DNA of 64,000 nucleotides from Ancylostoma caninum (lineage: Eukaryota > Nematoda > Chromadorea > Rhabditida > Ancylostomatidae), in contig JBAJFG010000309.1 in the NCBI GenBank assembly GCA_037903475.1, forward strand, positions 1,984,001 through 2,048,000. Direction: 5' to 3'. Position numbers and translations under genes: made by a program. Numbering within the stretch: the stretch's first letter is position 1; each line of letters starts with the position of its first letter. Below are positions 60,359 to 64,000 of the stretch, in pieces. The notes under the pieces were generated by a model, which did not search any database, was not told the DNA's origin, and saw only the letters and a program-made list of their open reading frames with translations.

Positions 60359-60632
60359 CTCAGAACCCCAAAAACAAGTTTCTGATCGCATCCGAAACTT
60401 GCTTTTCCAAAAACTTGTTGACAAGTTGTTTTCACACTTCCTTGCCGACAAGTTGTTCGCCCGAAAAGCTTGTCGACAACTTGTTTTCACTGCTTCATTG
60501 TTGGAAACAAGTTGTCGACAAGCTTTTCGGGCAAACAACTTGTCGGCAAGGAAGTGTGAAAACAACTTGTCAACAAGTTTTTGGAAAAGCAAGTTTCGAA
60601 TGCGATCAGAAACTTGTTTTTGGGGTTCTGAG
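60359..60632. mobile_element. 274-bp near-perfect palindromic MITE, TA target duplication
   Basis: Ends CTCAGAACCCCAAAAACAAG and its complement are flanked by TA (60357-60358, 60633-60634). Arms of about 128 bases pair almost completely around an 18-base centre (TCACTGCTTCATTGTTGG). The arms are built from ACAAGTTGT/CTTGTCGACAAG-like short repeats. ORFs on both strands mirror each other because of the palindrome and are not genes. Confidence 0.88.
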
Positions 60633-60634
60633 TA

Positions 60635-61470
60635 CTCGATCAGTCACACGTCAGTTCGACCGGGCGTCCCCAAGCTTAATATAGTTTTTCTTTGGTTTTG
60701 TAATCTGTAGACCAACTAAGGCAATTAGCTCAGAGCCTGCATTCGAAACATCCACGCACCATGCCGCCTCGTTCATCGCAATTTTCGCGGTACTCAATAC
60801 AAAAATCGCTGAGCAGTCCTCTTTAAACCATATTGCCTTCATACCCTCAGATTTCCACACCATGGAAACCTTTCAGTTTCAGACAAAGCTTTGAGAACAG
60901 CCAGGTAAGGTAGACTTTTTTCGTGCAAGAGCGGTTTTCTTGATAAGCTTGTACAAATAATGCTTCTATGAACTACAGATGCGGTCAGCAACAGATAAAT
61001 ATTGCCCCACGACGTGTTGATATCTATTAATTCTAATAGGTACCAACATTATTTAGCTAGTTCACGTCCTAGAAATGTCCTATTCTAACTTGGACAGGTA
61101 CCGTTGTTTACGATAGATGCCTGTAAATCACCAGGTCATACTTATAATAGCACTTGTAATGATGCCCCTGGCGGTTATCACCTTGGAGTAGGTGTCTGTT
61201 GTACACATAGGAGCATCTAGGGCAACTCCGGCCACGTCTCTTGCATAAGAGGTGCTGTATGTTCAGATGGAGAATTATCTCGCTCTACTATCGTCAGTGT
61301 CTGTAGTTCGACGCAGGGAACACTTTGAGGTGTGAACTAACGGACATTCTCAGCACCGTTTGTGGCTGTAGTCTGAGTAAGGAAATTCCATCCCCTATAT
61401 AAGACATGTGTCCAGGTAATTCACATAGTCTCTAAATGTCTTCTAACCAGTACTAGTCGTCGTTGACTCA
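60635..61470. other. unassigned region
   Basis: No supported gene or repeat. Confidence 0.35.
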
Positions 61471-61522
61471 AAGATGTCCATTGTCGAGAGGAAGATCTCT
61501 TCCTCTCGATAATGGACATCTT
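61471..61522. repeat. 52-bp palindrome overlapping an ORF start
   Basis: Two 25-base arms (AAGATGTCCATTGTCGAGAG plus GAAGA and its complement) differ at one base and are separated by two bases. The right arm contains the ATG of the next ORF at 61512-61514. Confidence 0.92.
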
Positions 61523-62088
61523 CTCGATTTGCGCTGAAGAAGATATTTGGAAACTGGCACTCGCTCTTGTCGAGAACTCTGAAGTCGTCAAGCAATCAAC
61601 GGCAAAAAAAAATCGGCCTGGCAAGAAGAAGCGTGTAAAACGGAAAGCAGAAGAATTAGTCAAGAGCGAGCCGTCTGTTCAAGCGGCTATACCACCCGAA
61701 ATCATCGCCATGCTTGAACCGATGATCACCTTTAGGTCGGTATCCCAAGACAGCAAAGGCTTCATTTCCCGCAAGGATGTCATCGATGTGTTCTACTCGA
61801 TTCTCGATGTGGTCAACAAATCCGATGCTAGCCAGAACGCAATGGAAGATACCTTACGGGTCATGCGCAGCAAGATGGTAAGCATTGAGGATGCCGGGAG
61901 GATATTTGGACTTGAGATGTGTTGGCGACCACGACTCAACAGCAGATCCCGCCAACTGGGTGCCCACCAACACCTACAACAAAGTACTGCGAGGTCTAGT
62001 ATGTTCAAGGACATCAAGCATCGCAGCTTTCTCTCGAAGCAAGAAAAGAATAAACCCTGAGCACGCATGGAACTTCTGTAAAAAATAA
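61512..62088 (+). CDS. lysine-rich hypothetical protein, probably frameshifted
   Basis: The frame from 61512 encodes MDIFSICAEEDIWKLALALV, a basic stretch KKNRPGKKKRVKRKAEEL that looks like a nuclear localisation signal, and an acidic/hydrophobic helical part ending near VMRSKM (about residue 122). After about 61880 the +2 frame looks more protein-like: YLDLRCVGDHDSTADPANWV, then PTNTYNKVLRG and SRTSSIAAFSRSKKR, to a stop at 62086-62088. In the original frame the ORF stops at 62058-62060 with lower-quality sequence. A short intron does not repair this with the visible splice sites, so a frameshift is likely. Family not recognised; the neighbouring helicase fragment may belong to the same former gene. 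Confidence 0.42.
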
Positions 62089-62439
62089 TTTGTAAACAGC
62101 GCCATTTCAATCACGGCTATGGTAATCCATTGAAACTCCGCTGTTGCTTAATTGTTTTATTGTTGAAGAATTATTTCTACCACTTCACATCCCTGTTACA
62201 GTTATTGTTCATTTTTTATTGCTTCTGGCTCTCGGACTGTTAATAATCTTTATAAGTTATCAATTTTTCACGTAGTTTGTATGTCTTGCCCTAGAAACAC
62301 AATATTGTCCTAGAAATATGATGTTTGTCAGGGCTACGTAACGTATTGCATGCTATGGTAGACATTTAAGATACGCCAGGTCAGGTTTCGATAATACTCG
62401 TGTTGATACTCCTGACGACTATTATTTTCAAGTGTGCGT

Positions 62440-62680
62440 ATGTTGGATAGATATGAGCATCTAGGACCTCGCCCTCTAGTAAGTGATCTCAATCCTGAGC
62501 AGAGGCAGATCTTCTTGCAGTGAGGTTCTCTACTTCGGCGGCACCTTTTATGTTCATCGACATACCAGGCTCGTGTACGCCAACTGCTCGCGAGCCACAC
62601 TACAATGCGCCAGAGGCGAGGACCTACCTCGAACTGATCCGGCGGCTTGTAGGTAAGGGCATCGCTCCTGGGAACATGAA
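62440..62680 (+). pseudogene. superfamily-1 helicase-like fragment
   Basis: MLDRYEHLGPRPLVSDLNPE with QRQIF resembles the segment before motif I of SF1 helicases. After a frame change, SAAPFMFIDIPG and YNAPEARTYLELIRRLVGKG with IAPGN resemble the late region near motif V. The Walker A and DEAD-like core between them is missing, so this is a deletion remnant or mis-joined exons. A GTAAGT at 62480 and CTTGCAG at 62520 could make a 41-base intron, but phase then gives a stop in the main frame. Confidence 0.4.
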
Positions 62681-62848
62681 AAAAAAACAAAACAGCCCAT
62701 GTTCAAAAACGCCTTTCTGCCAAATCTCTCTTTCAGTTCGAAAAATCAGGTCTTGCGCAGTTGTCAGCTGTCGAGCCCGTGCAATTCCGAGTAGAATGGT
62801 ATACAATACGTGGTACTTCCTTTCATGCTGGGCTGAAAAACCCCGACT

Positions 62849-62946
62849 GAGACAAATGCCCCGTATAGCTCAGGGGGGTTGGCGAGAGAGCACGCAATAT
62901 GAGAGGGCGTCTGAGGCGAGTGTGACACGGACGGGGCATCTGTCTC
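62849..62946. repeat. 98-bp inverted-repeat segment with tRNA-like A box
   Basis: Outer arms GAGACAAATGCCCCGT and ACGGGGCATCTGTCTC pair over 16 bases with one mismatch. TAGCTCAGGGGGGTTGG inside resembles a tRNA D-arm, but there is no B box and the stem is too long for a tRNA. Confidence 0.7.
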
Positions 62947-62949
62947 GCC

Positions 62950-64000
62950 CTGGATTCTCCGTCGGGAGTGAACGAAACTACCAATAATTACATATCATTC
63001 TGCTCAAAATTTGATTCTGATTTCAGCTGACGAGTGCGCCACTTTCAATTCTCCCAAATAGAGAAGATATCGTGGTTTTTACGTTCTAGGAAGTTTCTCA
63101 GTTATTCTTGTCTGCACTTCTGTCGCTCCACTACCACCTAGTGTAACGTCGCTTTGTTATTCCGTCTGGCAACTGCGCAACACCTACTTTCTTGAGCTGA
63201 AGGTGATATTCCAGGCCAAAGCCTAGATTTCAGGCTATCTCCAGCAGTTTTTCTCAACCCGTGTTCGCCGACGACTCCTGAGCTTCATGTTTCCTAACGC
63301 TGTTTCGTACGTAGGATTTAATCCACAACTGCGCGTTCCATGTATTTCTTCCTCCCCCGAATAAAATGCACGACTTTCTGCACCCCTTTGCGATCCGGGC
63401 TCCCCCAACGGCGCTACCGTAAGTGATGGTGGGTTGAGACGCGTCTCAGGTTATGATGAAAGGGCCCTAGACCGGGGGCGCCAAGGAGACCACACTTGCG
63501 GTCTAGTTCAAGCCCCGAAACCGGTGTGTGAAAAACTGAACAACATTTTAGCTCTCTTACGTTCTTCTCTAAGCTCTCATTTCTTTCACTTTATCTTAAA
63601 GTAATATCGTTTTGTTCTACATCCATTAATAACCTGTGTCTGTTTCAATGTGTACTGCTGAGGAAGGATGGTGACGTGAGGACTCTCCCACTCCCATCAA
63701 TGAACCAGTATCTACACGCAATACGCATGTAGAGAGAATTAGGAGTAGAGTATATGTGGACTGCTAGATAACAAGCTTTAGAGAACACCTTTATTCACAT
63801 TCAAACTCCGGTATCATAGGTTAGGCATCTTACTTTCCGGGCCATTCCTAGAGGGACCGGGTCTTTTCGCACCTCTCTTATCGAACACAGCCTTTACACT
63901 TTCCCCGTGGCATCTCTTTCTCTCCTGTGTTGCTTCCGGTGGTATCCCATAACGTAAGGAGGCTTCCTCTAGTGTCATTTACTAAATAACATAAATTTCA
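62950..64000. other. unassigned right end of window
   Basis: No supported gene. A short complementary pair CTAGACCG/CGGTCTAG lies near 63470-63505. Confidence 0.35.

Noticed and set aside
60261..60710. 149- and 132-codon ORFs on + and a mirrored ORF on -
   Set aside because: They lie across the palindromic MITE and mirror each other; frames are by-products of the inverted repeat.

Overview
The window looks like a nuclear genome segment from a parasitic clade V nematode; hookworm-like is my best guess. There are no operons or Shine-Dalgarno sites. The two clear genes are split into small exons with nematode-type 3' splice sites ending in a pyrimidine run plus CAG. Most of the remaining DNA is dispersed transposon debris: CR1/Jockey-like and RTE-like LINE fragments, mariner/Tc1-type elements and many inverted-repeat MITEs. 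Species assignment is inference; no rRNA, tRNA or mitochondrial marker was found.

Genes. (1) Positions 1575-6272 (+) hold ten coding exons that join in frame. They encode the C-terminal 352 residues of a GT49-family glycosyltransferase (LARGE/B4GAT1-like, the C. elegans bgnt-1 type); the N-terminal anchor exon(s) were not found. (2) Positions 45570-54083 (+) hold four exons encoding a complete 164-residue helical, coiled-coil-like protein that I cannot name. Its second intron is 6.3 kb and full of nested transposons. (3) Positions 61512-62088 (+) hold a lysine-rich ORF that appears to be frameshifted, followed at 62440-62680 by fragments resembling a superfamily-1 helicase. These may be remnants of one degenerate gene.

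Layout. 1-6480: GT49 gene and its introns, which carry copies of a TTACCCAGGGTAA repeat. 7262-10834: a CR1-like LINE split by a 1.8-kb fold-back element. 10835-30300: mostly unassigned DNA with several MITEs and two ATTC/GAAT microsatellites. 30300-41030: LINE tails, a cluster of CTCGTCCA inverted-repeat elements, diverged direct repeats and an antisense LINE fragment. 43027-43334: a PIF/Harbinger-like MITE. 45508-54446: coiled-coil gene; its large intron contains a 3.35-kb mariner-ended block that itself contains three further elements. 57419-60632: an antisense RTE LINE interrupted by a 1,185-bp element with 3-bp target duplications, next to a 274-bp near-perfect palindrome. 61471-63000: ORF and helicase fragments.

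I found no clearly undescribed multi-gene system. The strongest discoveries are nested insertions whose exact boundaries can be proved because conceptual removal restores the reverse-transcriptase reading frame, plus unusual splice features in the GT49 gene.
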